This document shows, in pieces, positions 34,790-44,009 of a DNA stretch of 64,000 nt. Position 1 is the first letter of the stretch. Each line of letters begins with the position of its first letter. A program made the translations under genes and the position numbers. The DNA is from Nakamurella silvestris (GTDB lineage Bacteria; Actinomycetota; Actinomycetes; Mycobacteriales; Nakamurellaceae): positions 370 to 64,369 of the forward strand of contig QXCQ01000209.1 in NCBI GenBank assembly GCA_003576535.1, given 5' to 3'. The notes under the pieces were generated by a model. It was not told the DNA's origin. It made no database searches and saw nothing but the letters and a program-made list of their open reading frames with translations.

Positions 34790-35634
34790 CGGAGGGTGTC
34801 TTCCTGTTTCTCGTCTTCGGCATTCTCATCATCGTCTGTCTGTACTGCATCCGCAGCGTCGAGCCCGGGCGATCCCACGGTCTGCTCGGCTGCTCCCGGA
34901 TCGCCGTTCTCGGCGTCCTCCGGTTCCAGGTCGTCCTCGGCGTCCGCACCCTCGTCGTCGAGGTCGTCGACGTCCAGGTCGTCGACGTCGAAATCCTCGT
35001 CCTCGTCCAGGTCCACGTCCGCCTCGACGTCATCGGCTTCCGCCCCGTCGGATTCCACACCGTCGGACGCGTCGGCACCGTAGTTCTCGTCGTGACCCGG
35101 CAGGTTCGCCGCGTCACGCAGGCCCACCGGCCCACCCTCGTCCGCGGCCAGGATCGCCGCATCGGCCTTGGGGATGCCGTTGAACTCCACCTCGACCTTG
35201 GCCCGGGTGATCCGCGCCAACGGCACGAAGGTGCTCTTCAGGTTGATCAGCAGCTCCAGCTGCTCGGCGTCGACCCGGCGGATGCGGCCGATCAGCTCGG
35301 TGTCGTCGTCCAGGGTGACAGCGATCAACCGCCCACGGGAGCGACGGAAATGACGTTCGACGGTCAGCGGCCGACCGATACCCGGGGACGTGACCTCCAG
35401 GGTGTACGGAGCCTCGCCCATCGGATCCTGCGGCTGCTCGTCGAGCACCTCCGCCAGATCGCGGCTGACCTTCGCCGCGGCGTCCAACGGCACACCCTGG
35501 TCGGAGTCGATGACGATCCGCACCAGGCGGCGTCGGCCCGCGGCCACCACCACCAGGTCCTCCAGGTCGAAACCGGCACGGCCGGCGACCTCGGCGGCAA
35601 GTTCGCGAAGTCTGCCCTCGTCTGCGCGTCCCAT
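34786..35634 (-). CDS. rimP: Ribosome maturation factor RimP with a long acidic C-terminal extension
   Basis: 282 residues from the ATG at 35634, which has an AAAGGA site. The RimP fold occupies about residues 1-170 ('[20 protein letters not shown]' is the family signature). The remaining 110 or so residues are almost continuous Asp/Glu ('[20 protein letters not shown]'), far beyond the usual 150-180 total. RimP helps assemble the 30S head. It is the first gene of the rimP-nusA-ylxR-infB-rbfA-nrnA series and is divergent from a Tat lipoprotein gene. Confidence 0.95.
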   Translation of the reverse strand: MGRADEGRLRELAAEVAGRAGFDLEDLVVVAAGRRRLVRIVIDSDQGVPLDAAAKVSRDLAEVLDEQPQDPMGEAPYTLEVTSPGIGRPLTVERHFRRSRGRLIAVTLDDDTELIGRIRRVDAEQLELLINLKSTFVPLARITRAKVEVEFNGIPKADAAILAADEGGPVGLRDAANLPGHDENYGADASDGVESDGAEADDVEADVDLDEDEDFDVDDLDVDDLDDEGADAEDDLEPEDAENGDPGAAEQTVGSPGLDAADAVQTDDDENAEDEKQEDTLR

Positions 35635-35815
35635 CGCGATCCTTTCGCCTGTGGAGTTGTGTCCCGCTGTCGTCCCACCCACGGGTCTGCCCGGAGTGTC
35701 CGGGCGCCAGGCCCGGTGAGATTTCACGTCTGCGTGAGGTGAGTATCTTAGCCCGGACTCGCCCCCGACAGCGCCGCGCTTCGCCTTACGGCGTCGCGCC
35801 TGGAATGATGACCGG

Positions 35816-36334
35816 GTGAACTCCCCTGGAACCTCCCGCTTCGGCCGGCGGACATTTCTGCTCGCCGCCGGTGGCGCCGCCCTTCCGTTGGCCGCCGCCT
35901 GCAACCCCTTCGGGTCGTCGACCAGAGCCACCACCACGGTGACGGCCGACGCTCCGCCGCCGGTCGATGCGCTGCCCAACCTGATCGCGACCACCCGCTT
36001 CCATCTGGTCCGGATCGATGCCGCGATCGCGGCCGACAAGACCGCGGCGAAGCAGTTGACGGACATCCGCAGCGACCGGGCCGAGCACCTCAAGGCACTG
36101 GAGGATGAGCTGACCCGTACCAGCGGCGTCACCAGCCCGGCGGCTCCCTCGGACGCGGTCCAACGGGTCGAGGTGCCGCAGGACCCGGTCGACATCATGG
36201 CCCTCGTGCGATCGGATGCGGCCAACGACCAGCTGCTGTTCAACGACGCCCTTTTGACCTGTACACCTTTCCGGGCGGCGCTGTACGCGACCATTTCGGC
36301 CTGCCTGGCCAGCCACCGAGCGGTGACCGCATGA
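35816..36334 (+). CDS. Tat-exported lipoprotein (Rv2843-like)
   Basis: 172 residues from a GTG at 35816. The N-terminus 'SRFGRRTFLLAAGG' is a twin-arginine signal, followed by the lipobox LAAAC at about residue 29. A Ser/Thr/Ala-rich linker leads to a mostly helical domain. It overlaps the DUF4439 gene by ATGA. The same pair sits between rimP and proS in Mycobacterium tuberculosis (Rv2843-Rv2844). The function is unknown; a four-helix, ferritin-like partner role is possible. Confidence 0.82.
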   Translation: MNSPGTSRFGRRTFLLAAGGAALPLAAACNPFGSSTRATTTVTADAPPPVDALPNLIATTRFHLVRIDAAIAADKTAAKQLTDIRSDRAEHLKALEDELTRTSGVTSPAAPSDAVQRVEVPQDPVDIMALVRSDAANDQLLFNDALLTCTPFRAALYATISACLASHRAVTA

Positions 36335-36900
36335 CGAGCCCACAGAGCACCGAAGAACCGACCGCACGCTCCGGCAGCGCCGGCAGTACCGAGCCGGGTA
36401 CCTCGGCCGGGACGGCCCCGGTTGCGGCCTCCGTACCGGTGGCGAGCAGCCAGGCACCGGGTGCGATCGAGGAACGCGCCCTGAAGCTGCTCCGCGCGGC
36501 GGTGTCCGTGGAACACGCCGCGATCTGGGCTTACGGCCTGATCAGCGCCTACTCCGCCAAGGACGCCGATCTCATCCGGACGAACCGGAACGGTCACATC
36601 TTCCGGCGGGACGCGGCCAACGACCGGATCGCCGCCGCCGGTGGTGAACCGGTTCAGCCTCGTGCCGCGTACAACCTGCCGGTCGACGTCGTCGACGTGG
36701 AGAGTGCCCGTCAGCTCGCCCGGATCGCCGAGTCGGACTGCGCGAAGGCCTGGCGTGCCGTCGTCGGCGGGACCGACAGCCCGGATCTGCGGACCTTCGC
36801 CCTCTCCGGCCTGTCCGACTCCGCGGTGCGGCTGGCGATGCTGCGCAAGCTGTCGAAGCTGACGCCGTTCACCACACCGTTCCCCGGCAAGACCGGCTGA
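36331..36900 (+). CDS. Ferritin-like DUF4439 protein (Rv2844-like)
   Basis: 189 residues. After a roughly 45-residue disordered Ser/Ala/Pro start comes a helical DUF4439 domain ('LKLLRAAVSVEHAAIWAYGL', 'NRNGHIFRRDAANDRIAAAG', 'ARIAESDCAKAWRAVVGG') with the helix pattern of the ferritin-like superfamily. Only some metal-type Glu/His residues are visible, so iron binding is uncertain. It is coupled to the lipoprotein gene. It converges on proS across palindromic element D1. Confidence 0.85.
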   Translation: MTSPQSTEEPTARSGSAGSTEPGTSAGTAPVAASVPVASSQAPGAIEERALKLLRAAVSVEHAAIWAYGLISAYSAKDADLIRTNRNGHIFRRDAANDRIAAAGGEPVQPRAAYNLPVDVVDVESARQLARIAESDCAKAWRAVVGGTDSPDLRTFALSGLSDSAVRLAMLRKLSKLTPFTTPFPGKTG

Positions 36901-36949
36901 GCCGGGCACGCTGGCCCCAGAAACCACCCAGAACCACCCAGAAACCACC

Positions 36950-37017
36950 TGACCGCGCTCCTCCCCGACAATCGCGCTTGCTGCATGCAGCGCGAACGTC
37001 GGGAGGGAGCGCGGTCA
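36950..37017. repeat. Family D palindromic element, copy 1 (68 bp)
   Basis: The arms are TGACCGCGCTCCTCCCCGAC (36950-36969) and its imperfect complement (36998-37017), enclosing an inner palindrome GCTGCATGCAGC with TCGCGCT/AGCGCGA arms. It lies between the convergent DUF4439 and proS stops (49 nt and 23 nt away). The core CCCGACAATCGCGC is shared with copy 2, 22.5 kb away. Confidence 0.8.
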
Positions 37018-37040
37018 GTCGTTTCGGGAGTGCTGTGGGA

Positions 37041-38804
37041 CTATCCGCGGACGAGCGCGACCACCGTGTCGATGACGGACTCGACCGCCACCTCCTCCTT
37101 GTCCCCGGTCCGGCGATCCTTGAGCTCCACCACGCCCTGGGCCAGGCCCCGCCCGACCACCAGGATCGTCGGCACCCCGATCAGCTCGGCGTCGGCGAAC
37201 TTGATCCCCGGCGAGGCGACCCGGTCGTCCAGCATGACCCGGATGCCGGCGGCGTCGAGTTCGGCGGCGATCTTCTCCGCCCCCGCGCTCAGTTCCTCAC
37301 CCTTGCCCGCGATGACCACGTGCACGTCGGCCGGGGCGATCTCCCGCGGCCAGATGAGTCCCTTGTCGTCGTGGTTGGCCTCGGCCACCACGGCGACGGC
37401 CCGGGAGACACCGATCCCGTAGGAGCCCATCGTCACGGTGACGAGCTTGCCGTTGACGTCGAGCACCTTCAGGTCCAGGGCCTCGGCGTACTTGCGGCCG
37501 AGCTGGAAGATGTGGCCCATCTCGATCCCGCGGGCGGTGTGCAGCACCCCGCCGCTGGGTCCGGGGCTGGGATCGCCGTCCCGGATCTCGGCGGCCTGGA
37601 TGACACCGTCGGCGGTGAAGTCCCGCTCGGCAACCAGGTCGATGACGTGACGACCCTGCTCGTTCGCGCCGGTCACCCAGCGGGAGCCGGACACCACGCG
37701 GGGGTCGAGCAGGTACCGGATACCGCTGCTGCCGTTCTCACCGAGCACACCGGGTCCGATGTAGCCCTTGACCAGTACGGGGTTGGCCTTGAAGTCGACC
37801 TCGTCGAAGGCCTCGACCTCGGCCGGGGAGACCTGGGCCTCCAGTCGTTTGGTGTCGACCTCCCGGTCACCGGGAAGGCCGATCGCCAGCGCCTCGGCGC
37901 TGCCGTCCGGGTGGCGCAGCTTGACCAGCACGTTCTTCAGGGTGTCGCCGGCATGCCAGGGACGGTCCTCGCGCGGGAAGGCGGCGTTCAGGTGGTCGAC
38001 CAGGGTCTGGATGGTCGGGGTCTCGGGGGTGTCCTCGACGTGGGCGGCCGCGGTGCCCTCGTAGGGAATGGCCTCCGGAGTGGGGACCACGACGGCCTCG
38101 ACGTTGGCCGCGAAGTCACCCGACTCGCTGCGGACGTAGGTGTCCTCGCCGACCTCGGACTCGGCCAGGAACTCCTCGGAGGCCGACCCGCCCATGGCAC
38201 CGGACATCGCCGAGACGATGACGTACTTGAACCCGAGCCGGTCGAAGGTGCGGATGTAGGCGTCACGGTGCCGCTGGTAGGAGGCGGCAAGACCCTCGTC
38301 GGAGATGTCGAAGGAGTAGGAGTCCTTCATCACGAACTCGCGGCCGCGCAGCAGGCCCGCTCGGGGACGCGCCTCGTCGCGGTACTTCGTCTGGATCTGG
38401 TAGATCACCGCGGGCAGGTTCTTGTACGAGGAGTAGATGTCCTTGACGAGCAGGGTGAACATCTCCTCGTGGGTGGGTCCGAGGAGGTAGTCCGCGCCCT
38501 TGCGGTCCTTCAACCGGAACAGGTTGGGGCCGTATTCGGTCCACCGACCGGTGGCCTCGTAGGGCTCGCGGGGCAGCAGCGCGGGGAAGGAGACCTCCTG
38601 GAAGCCCTCGCGGTCCATCTCCTCGCGGACGATGTTCTCGACGTTGCGCAGCACCTTCAGGCCCAGGGGCAGCCAGGTGTAGATGCCGGGGGCGGCCCGG
38701 CGGATGTAGCCGGCCCGGACGAGGAGTCGATGGCTCGGGACCTCGGCGTCGGCAGGATCCTCGCGCAGGGTTCGCAGGAACAACGAGGACATGCGGGTAA
38801 TCAC
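37041..38804 (-). CDS. proS: Prolyl-tRNA synthetase
   Basis: 587 residues from the GTG at 38804 ([12 protein letters not shown]), which has AAGGAG 8 nt before it. Class II synthetase of the bacterial type, with the editing (INS) domain inserted between motifs 2 and 3. Motif 2 is '[20 protein letters not shown]', motif 3 '[17 protein letters not shown]', and the anticodon-binding domain is at the C-terminus. It charges tRNA-Pro and clears mischarged Ala-tRNA. The position next to rimP and the Rv2843/2844 pair matches mycobacteria. Confidence 0.97.
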   Translation of the reverse strand: MITRMSSLFLRTLREDPADAEVPSHRLLVRAGYIRRAAPGIYTWLPLGLKVLRNVENIVREEMDREGFQEVSFPALLPREPYEATGRWTEYGPNLFRLKDRKGADYLLGPTHEEMFTLLVKDIYSSYKNLPAVIYQIQTKYRDEARPRAGLLRGREFVMKDSYSFDISDEGLAASYQRHRDAYIRTFDRLGFKYVIVSAMSGAMGGSASEEFLAESEVGEDTYVRSESGDFAANVEAVVVPTPEAIPYEGTAAAHVEDTPETPTIQTLVDHLNAAFPREDRPWHAGDTLKNVLVKLRHPDGSAEALAIGLPGDREVDTKRLEAQVSPAEVEAFDEVDFKANPVLVKGYIGPGVLGENGSSGIRYLLDPRVVSGSRWVTGANEQGRHVIDLVAERDFTADGVIQAAEIRDGDPSPGPSGGVLHTARGIEMGHIFQLGRKYAEALDLKVLDVNGKLVTVTMGSYGIGVSRAVAVVAEANHDDKGLIWPREIAPADVHVVIAGKGEELSAGAEKIAAELDAAGIRVMLDDRVASPGIKFADAELIGVPTILVVGRGLAQGVVELKDRRTGDKEEVAVESVIDTVVALVRG

Positions 38805-38909
38805 CGGGGATGCTCCTTGGGATCGACGAAACGGAAGTTGCAGATCGCACACAGCCTAATGGGCGGGGGTGGGCCGGTCCGAACTGCGCGGGTGGTACCG
38901 GCCCGTGGT

Positions 38910-39890
38910 TCAGCGGGACGCCGGCGGGAGCACCCGGACGAAGGTGGTCGTCCGGGACACCGCCTCGAATCCGACACGCTCGTAGATCCGGTTGGCACCG
39001 GTAGGGGAATCGGCGTCGACGGACAGTTCCGCGGCTCGAAAACCCTGGCCCTGCACAGTGGCGAGGGCCCCGGTGAGCAGGGCGGTGGCGATGCCGTTGC
39101 CCCGTGCCTGGCGCACGACACCCAGCCGGTCCACCCAGCCGGTCGCGTACCCACGTTCGGCGGTCTCGGCCGCGTACTCGGCCTGCAGCGCGAACCCGAC
39201 CACGTGGTCCTGGCCGTCGACGGCGACCAGGGACAGATCCGGCCGGAAGGAACGGGTGCCGGTGATCAGACCGTGCCAGGTGCGCTCGTCCATCGGCACC
39301 GAACCCCAGTGATCGGCGAAGGAGTCGTTGGAGGCGAGCCGGGTGGCCTCGGAGTCGGCCGCCTCGTAGGGCCGGATCCGGTAGCCCGCGGCCGGGGCGG
39401 TCGCGGTGACCGGATCGCCGAGCGGGTGCTTCATCCGGAAGAACCACCGGGTCGGTTCGAAACCACGCTCGGCCGCGAACGCCGTGCCGGCAACGCGGGC
39501 CTGACCGATCCAGAGTTTGACGTCCACCGATCGGTGCTGGTCGATCTCGTCCCGCCACCGGCGTGCCTTGATCAGCAGTTCCGCCATGACCCGTCGGCCG
39601 ATTCCCTGCCGCCGGAACTCCGGATGCACCGCCCCGTCGAGGTAGCCCTGCCAGTGGTCCCCCTCGAAGCGGGGTTCGAACACCCCGAAGCCGAGAAGCC
39701 GGTCCCCGTCGACGATTGCGACGCTCCCCCGGGCCAGGTCGACGTTCGGACGTTGCAGTTCCTCGCGGATGTCGTCGACCGAGAAGTGGTCGTCCTCCGG
39801 CTCGGCGACCTCGACGGCGGCGTAGATGTCCGTCATGGCCGGGGCGTCCTCGAGGGTGAGCGCGCGGGTCTGCAGGTCGGCGGTCGTCAT
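38910..39890 (-). CDS. Tandem-domain GNAT acetyltransferase
   Basis: 326 residues from the ATG at 39890. Two GNAT domains are in tandem. The first has 'GAVHPEFRRQGIGRRVMAEL' (about residues 89-108), the second 'LGVVRQARGNGIATALLTGA' (about 262-281), each with the acetyl-CoA Q/R-x-x-G-x-G/A loop. Double-GNAT actinobacterial proteins include mycothiol synthase, but this one does not show enough to claim that. It is divergent from yaaA across palindromic element C1. Confidence 0.82.
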   Translation of the reverse strand: MTTADLQTRALTLEDAPAMTDIYAAVEVAEPEDDHFSVDDIREELQRPNVDLARGSVAIVDGDRLLGFGVFEPRFEGDHWQGYLDGAVHPEFRRQGIGRRVMAELLIKARRWRDEIDQHRSVDVKLWIGQARVAGTAFAAERGFEPTRWFFRMKHPLGDPVTATAPAAGYRIRPYEAADSEATRLASNDSFADHWGSVPMDERTWHGLITGTRSFRPDLSLVAVDGQDHVVGFALQAEYAAETAERGYATGWVDRLGVVRQARGNGIATALLTGALATVQGQGFRAAELSVDADSPTGANRIYERVGFEAVSRTTTFVRVLPPASR

Positions 39891-39964
39891 CCCTGGAACG
39901 GTAGCCAGCCGGCCTCGACCTCGCCACCGATTTCTACAGGTGCTGCCGGGTCCTGTCACCCGAA

Positions 39965-40022
39965 CCGGCGGCGCGTTTTCTGACGCGACACGCCGTTGGA
40001 GTGTCAGAAAAGGCACCGCCGG
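39965..40022. repeat. Family C palindromic element, copy 1
   Basis: TTTTCTGAC (39976-39984) pairs perfectly with GTCAGAAAA (40003-40011). Outer CCGGCGG/CCGCCGG arms (39965-39971 / 40016-40022) extend it. It stands between two divergent genes, 74 nt before the GNAT start and 53 nt before yaaA, so it cannot be a terminator for either. Confidence 0.78.
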
Positions 40023-40075
40023 CACACCCCGTCCGCGGGATGTCGGGTCCCGGGCGGGCACTAAACTCGGTCCCT

Positions 40076-40813
40076 GTGCTGATCCTGCTCCCCCCGTCCG
40101 AGACGAAGGCCCCGGGCGGTGACGGACCGGCCCTGGACCTGGATTCCCTCCTCTTCCCGTCGCTCAACTCCGTCCGCGCCACGGTCCTCGACGCCCTGAC
40201 CGCCCTCTCCGCCGACCTGCCCGCCGCCCGCAAGGCCCTCGGGGTCGCCGCCTCGAAGGACCCCGAGATCACCGGCAACCTGCACCTGCGCACCGCCGGC
40301 ACCGCCCCGGCCGTCGACCGGTACACCGGAGTGCTCTACGAGGCCCTGGACATCCGGTCGATGACGAAGATCCAGCGGGCCAGGGCCACCGGACGGATCG
40401 CCATCGGCTCCGCCCTGTTCGGGGTGGTCTCGGCGGAGGACCGGATCCCGGCCTACCGCCTGTCCGCGGGGTCCCGCCTGCCCGGGCTTGTCGGCCTTGC
40501 CTCCCTGTTCCGCACCGATCTGGAACCGGCCCTGGCCGCCGTCGAGGGCTGCGTCGTGGACCTGCGGTCGGGGTCCTACGCCGCCTTCGCGCCCCTCGCC
40601 GGAGCCGTCACCGTCCGGGTGCTGACCGAACACCCGGACGGCAGCCGGACCATCGTCAGCCACCACAACAAGTCCACCAAGGGACATCTCGCCCGGGTAC
40701 TGGCCACCTCCCGGGCCGAGATGGCCGACGCCCGGGACGTCCGTCGGGTTGCGGTGCGTGCCGGGTTGCGGGTGGAACAGCCCGGGGCGCACCAATTGGA
40801 CGTCATCGTCTGA
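40076..40813 (+). CDS. yaaA: YaaA family peroxide-stress protein (DUF328)
   Basis: 245 residues from a GTG at 40076 (VLILLPPSETK); the PPSETK start is the family hallmark. A second conserved stretch is 'RYTGVLYEALDIRSM', with 'VDLRSGSYAAF' and 'SHHNKSTKGHLARVL' nearer the end. In Escherichia coli YaaA lowers free iron and protects against peroxide, and the fold binds DNA in vitro. A TAAACT box ends 8 nt before the GTG and no ribosome site is present, so the mRNA is probably leaderless. Confidence 0.9.
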   Translation: MLILLPPSETKAPGGDGPALDLDSLLFPSLNSVRATVLDALTALSADLPAARKALGVAASKDPEITGNLHLRTAGTAPAVDRYTGVLYEALDIRSMTKIQRARATGRIAIGSALFGVVSAEDRIPAYRLSAGSRLPGLVGLASLFRTDLEPALAAVEGCVVDLRSGSYAAFAPLAGAVTVRVLTEHPDGSRTIVSHHNKSTKGHLARVLATSRAEMADARDVRRVAVRAGLRVEQPGAHQLDVIV

Positions 40814-40833
40814 GCCCTGGGTCGCGACCGGTG

Positions 40834-40887
40834 GTTGGCGCGTTTTCGGACAGAACACGCCGATGCAGCGTCGGAAAAGGCACCAAC
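40834..40887. repeat. Family C palindromic element, copy 2
   Basis: TTTTCGGAC (40843-40851) and GTCGGAAAA (40870-40878) with one mismatch, plus outer GTTGG/CCAAC arms (40834-40838 / 40883-40887). It is 20 nt past the yaaA stop and 62 nt before the RIO kinase start, both on the plus strand. Confidence 0.75.
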
Positions 40888-40949
40888 GGAAATTCGATTG
40901 CCGCGCCCGTCGGATCGGCCCATCCTTCTTCGTGACCGGGAAAGACCTG

Positions 40950-41906
40950 GTGACGAAGGAGTTCCTCCAGTTGAAGCACAATCGACGGTTCGACGACGCC
41001 GAGGACGACACGTCGTCGGCGATGGTCCGCCGACCCCGCGGCGTGCAGGGCCGGACAGTGGTCCAGCAGGGCAGGTCCGGCCGGCAGGCGGTGGAGGAGA
41101 TCGCCGCCCCCGCCGACCGCGGTACCGATGCGGCCCTGTCCAGCTACGAGGTCGCCACCCACGGACCGGAGCCGGTCCCGGACTGGGTGATCACCACCGG
41201 ATCGGCGGTGGACACCCCGCTCGGCATCCTGAAAACGGGCAAGGAGGCCGATGTCCACCTGCTCGACCGGTCCGTCCCCGGCGGCCCCGGCTGCCTGCTC
41301 GCCGTGAAGACCTACCGGTCGGCCGAACACCGGCTCTTCCACCGCGACGCCGGCTATCTCGAAGGACGTCGGGTCCGACGGTCCCGGGAGATGCGGGCCA
41401 TGGCCAACCGCACGGCCTTCGGCCGGGACCTGATCTCGGGGCAGTGGGCGGGTGCGGAATTCCAGATGCTCAGTCGGCTCTGGCAGGCGGGTGCCAGCGT
41501 CCCCTACCCCGTCCAGCTGATCGGCACCGAGCTGATGATGGAGTTCATCGGCAGCCCCGACGGCGTCGCGGCGCCACGACTGGCGTCCTGGACGCCCCCG
41601 GCCGGTGACGAGCTCGGCGGGTACGCGGCGCTGTGGGACGACCTGGAGGAGACGCTGATCCTGCTGGCCTCCTTCGGACTCACCCACGGCGACCTCTCCC
41701 CCTACAACGTCCTCGTCGCCGGGGACCGCTGTGTGCTGATCGACCTGCCCCAGGCCGTCGACGTCATCGCCAATCCCGGGGCGCGGGAGTACCTGTCCCG
41801 GGACTGCCGGGTGATCGCGGAGTTCTTCCGCCGCAAGGGTGTTCACTCTGCCGATGGGGAGCTGTTGGAGCTGCGGCTGCTGGCGGAGGCGGGACTGCAG
41901 GGCTGA
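40950..41906 (+). CDS. RIO-type serine protein kinase
   Basis: 318 residues from the GTG at 40950 (VTKEFLQLK), which has GGAAAG just upstream; a GTG 18 nt earlier is an alternative. RIO1-like kinase core: nucleotide loop 'LKTGKEADVHLLD', invariant Lys in 'LAVKTYRS', catalytic loop 'LTHGDLSPYNVLV' (Asp and Asn), metal-binding Asp in 'VLIDLPQAVD'. RIO kinases act in ribosome assembly in archaea and eukaryotes; the bacterial role is poorly known. The convergent neighbour is separated by element B1. Confidence 0.9.
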   Translation: MTKEFLQLKHNRRFDDAEDDTSSAMVRRPRGVQGRTVVQQGRSGRQAVEEIAAPADRGTDAALSSYEVATHGPEPVPDWVITTGSAVDTPLGILKTGKEADVHLLDRSVPGGPGCLLAVKTYRSAEHRLFHRDAGYLEGRRVRRSREMRAMANRTAFGRDLISGQWAGAEFQMLSRLWQAGASVPYPVQLIGTELMMEFIGSPDGVAAPRLASWTPPAGDELGGYAALWDDLEETLILLASFGLTHGDLSPYNVLVAGDRCVLIDLPQAVDVIANPGAREYLSRDCRVIAEFFRRKGVHSADGELLELRLLAEAGLQG

Positions 41907-41920
41907 CGCCTCCTTCTCCA

Positions 41921-41980
41921 TCCTGCGGTGGGATATGCGCAGATGTGAACGCGCACAACTGCGCATAGCCCGCCACAGGA
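41921..41980. repeat. Family B 60-bp palindromic element, copy 1
   Basis: 22-nt arms (41921-41942 and 41959-41980; TCCTGCGGTGGGATATGCGC at the left, with mismatches on the right). The 16-nt loop contains TGTGAACGC. It lies between convergent stops (RIO kinase 41906, membrane protein 41989). Confidence 0.85.
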
Positions 41981-41988
41981 CGCGAGTT

Positions 41989-43224
41989 CTACTGCTCCTT
42001 CAGGATCCAGCCCGACGGACCCTGCCCGAGTTTCAGCTGACCGTTTCCCAGGTCGTAGGTGAGGTTCCCCGACGGCGGGCCCGTCAGCTCCTTCCCCAGC
42101 GGACACCATTTGCCCTCCGGCTCACCGAGTTTCAGACCACCGAAGGAAGTCTCAAGCCCCGGTTGCACCACGATCGTCGGGTAGATCAGTTTCCCGCAGG
42201 ACTTCCCGTCCCGCAGGGTCTCGGCCGTGGCACTGTCGGCAGCGAAGGTGATGCGGAACTCGAGCCCACGCTCGGACGGGGCGTCGCTGCGCGGGGCCGT
42301 GTCGCTGTAGATCTCGACCAGGGTGAAGGTCTTTCCCTCCAACTCGGTGCGGTACGGCTCTGTGTAGAACCCCATCGCGCCCACCAGAAATGCTTCGGGG
42401 TAGGCACCGCAGTTGTCGGGAACCGTGGGCACAGCACCGGAGGGGGTCGGGTCACCCTCGGTCCAACTGCCGCCGGCCAGCACCACCACCTGGCCGACCC
42501 AGCCGTCATAGCCGTTGTAGTCAAGGCCGGCGACCGCCCCCTTCGTTCGCTCCACCGGGAAGATCGGGAGCGTGTAACGTCCCTTGTCCTCCAACACCAC
42601 ACAGCCGTCCTTGATCGTGAGCCGGCCTGTGGTCTGAGCCTCCATCGAGGTGCCCTGGGACGCCCAGCCGGCGAACTCCGGCATCGGCGGCTCGGCGGGT
42701 TCGCTGGCCCCGTGAATCGCGGTGACGGCCCCGGTCTCGGGAACCGCCGGGTTTCCGGCGGCGGTCGTGATGCTCGGTGGTTCAGGTGCGGTCGACTTCG
42801 GTGCATCGGTATCGGGGGCCCGGGTATCGGAAGGCACTGCGGTTGCGGACACCTCCGGTGGCAGCACCGGGGCGGTGACGCCGTCATCGGGCTTCGCCCG
42901 CACCACCAGGATCGTGGTGACGGCAACGGCAACCACACAGGCCGCCGCCGCGACGGCGGGCACCCAGCGACGCGGACGGCGGGAGGAGACCGGCGCATCG
43001 AGCGGCGCCGATCGCAGGTCGGTCACCGGGGTCGAGCCCCACCCGGAGTCGGCCGGGGCACCTGGCTGGTCGGCCGCCGATTCCGACGTCGCCAACGCTG
43101 TCATCATCTCCGCGCGCACCCGGGCGAGCACCTCGGCGTCGTCACCGGCCGGCGGGTGGAGGTCGCGCAGTGCGCGGTCCAGCTCCTCCTCGGCCCATCC
43201 GGGCATCGGCTCAGATCCGGTCAT
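41989..43224 (-). CDS. Single-pass membrane protein paired with an ECF sigma factor (possible anti-sigma)
   Basis: 411 residues. The cytoplasmic N-terminus is about 85 residues ('WAEEELDRALRDLHPP', 'EVLARVRAEMMTAL'), followed by one membrane helix ('AVAAAACVVAVAVTTILVV', about 90-110), a Pro/Ser/Thr-rich linker and a roughly 230-residue outside domain with four or more cysteines. The start overlaps the sigma-factor stop by 14 nt. Overlap and topology suggest control of the sigma factor, but the Zn-type HxxxCxxC anti-sigma motif is absent. The outside domain is not recognised. Confidence 0.75.
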   Translation of the reverse strand: MTGSEPMPGWAEEELDRALRDLHPPAGDDAEVLARVRAEMMTALATSESAADQPGAPADSGWGSTPVTDLRSAPLDAPVSSRRPRRWVPAVAAAACVVAVAVTTILVVRAKPDDGVTAPVLPPEVSATAVPSDTRAPDTDAPKSTAPEPPSITTAAGNPAVPETGAVTAIHGASEPAEPPMPEFAGWASQGTSMEAQTTGRLTIKDGCVVLEDKGRYTLPIFPVERTKGAVAGLDYNGYDGWVGQVVVLAGGSWTEGDPTPSGAVPTVPDNCGAYPEAFLVGAMGFYTEPYRTELEGKTFTLVEIYSDTAPRSDAPSERGLEFRITFAADSATAETLRDGKSCGKLIYPTIVVQPGLETSFGGLKLGEPEGKWCPLGKELTGPPSGNLTYDLGNGQLKLGQGPSGWILKEQ

Positions 43225-43786
43225 CGTCCACCTCCTGGCTGCTCGGGGCGGCGCTCAGGCCGGCCTCGTGGGACCGCAGTTGTCGCCGAACGCGGTGCAA
43301 CCGGGAGCGCACGGTGCCGACCGGGATGTTCAGGGCGGCGGCGACTTCGGCACTGTCCAGTTCCGCCCAGGCGGTCAGCAGCAGGACGTCCCGGTCGCCG
43401 GCGGACAGGTCGGCGATCCGGCCGGCAAGCTGGGACACCCGTCGAGCGGCATCGACCTGCCCGGCCACCCGTTCGGCCAGGATGGCGCCGTCACCGGCAG
43501 CGTCGAGGGAGAAGGCCCGCGCGGTCGCCCGTAGGCCCCGATCCTCCTGTCGGAGATGACGGCGCAGCAGGTTGCCTGCAATCCCGTACAACCAGCCTCG
43601 GGCATCGCCCCGATCCGGATCGAAGCCGTCACGCCCGGCGATCGCGACGGCGAAGGTCTCCGACAACAGGTCGGGGGCGGCGGGACCGACCCGCCGGCCC
43701 AGATACCGCAGCAGACCGGGGGCCTCGCCGTCGAACAGGGCCGCGAACTCCGCCGGACCCGGCCGAGCAGGATCCATCGTCGCCAC
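43211..43786 (-). CDS. ECF-type RNA polymerase sigma factor
   Basis: 191 residues from the GTG at 43786, which has AAGGGG before it; an ATG at 43819 without a ribosome site would add 11 residues. Region 2 ('LLRYLGRRVGPAAPDLLSET', 'ARGWLYGIAGNLLRRHLRQE') and region 4 ('LSAGDRDVLLLTAWAELDSA', 'EVAAALNIPVGTVRSRLHRV') are both complete, without region 1 or 3. It would direct a regulon in response to a signal sensed by the membrane protein coded downstream. Its own start faces element B2 and a small orphan gene. Confidence 0.9.
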   Translation of the reverse strand: MATMDPARPGPAEFAALFDGEAPGLLRYLGRRVGPAAPDLLSETFAVAIAGRDGFDPDRGDARGWLYGIAGNLLRRHLRQEDRGLRATARAFSLDAAGDGAILAERVAGQVDAARRVSQLAGRIADLSAGDRDVLLLTAWAELDSAEVAAALNIPVGTVRSRLHRVRRQLRSHEAGLSAAPSSQEVDDDRI

Positions 43787-43909
43787 CCGTGCCCCTTCCC
43801 CCGCGCTCACCCTCGTCATGGAAGGTTATTGCCCGCAGGCGTCCCCGGCGTTCACGCGCATCCCGCGGTGCCCGATGGGGTCCGAGCCTCCGGTGCCCCA
43901 AACCCAGCA

Positions 43910-43969
43910 TCCCGCGGCGGGATATGCGCAGATGTGAACGCGCACAACTGCGCATATCCCACCGCGGGA
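43910..43969. repeat. Family B 60-bp palindromic element, copy 2 (in a divergent promoter region)
   Basis: The arms 43910-43931 and 43948-43969 are nearly perfect (TCCCGCGGCGGGATATGCGC at left). The loop is identical to B1. It lies between the sigma-factor start (minus) and the small gene at 44010 (plus), so it is upstream of both. A terminator role cannot explain this copy. Confidence 0.87.
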
Positions 43970-44009
43970 CGGAAGGAAATCCCTAGCGGCAGCGTGAGAC
44001 GCTGGCTGG

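Noticed and set aside
35635-36948. Continuation of the rimP frame far upstream, which would make a 720-residue protein
   Set aside because: RimP homologues start at the ATG at 35634 with an AAAGGA site. The extension runs antisense over the lipoprotein and DUF4439 genes.
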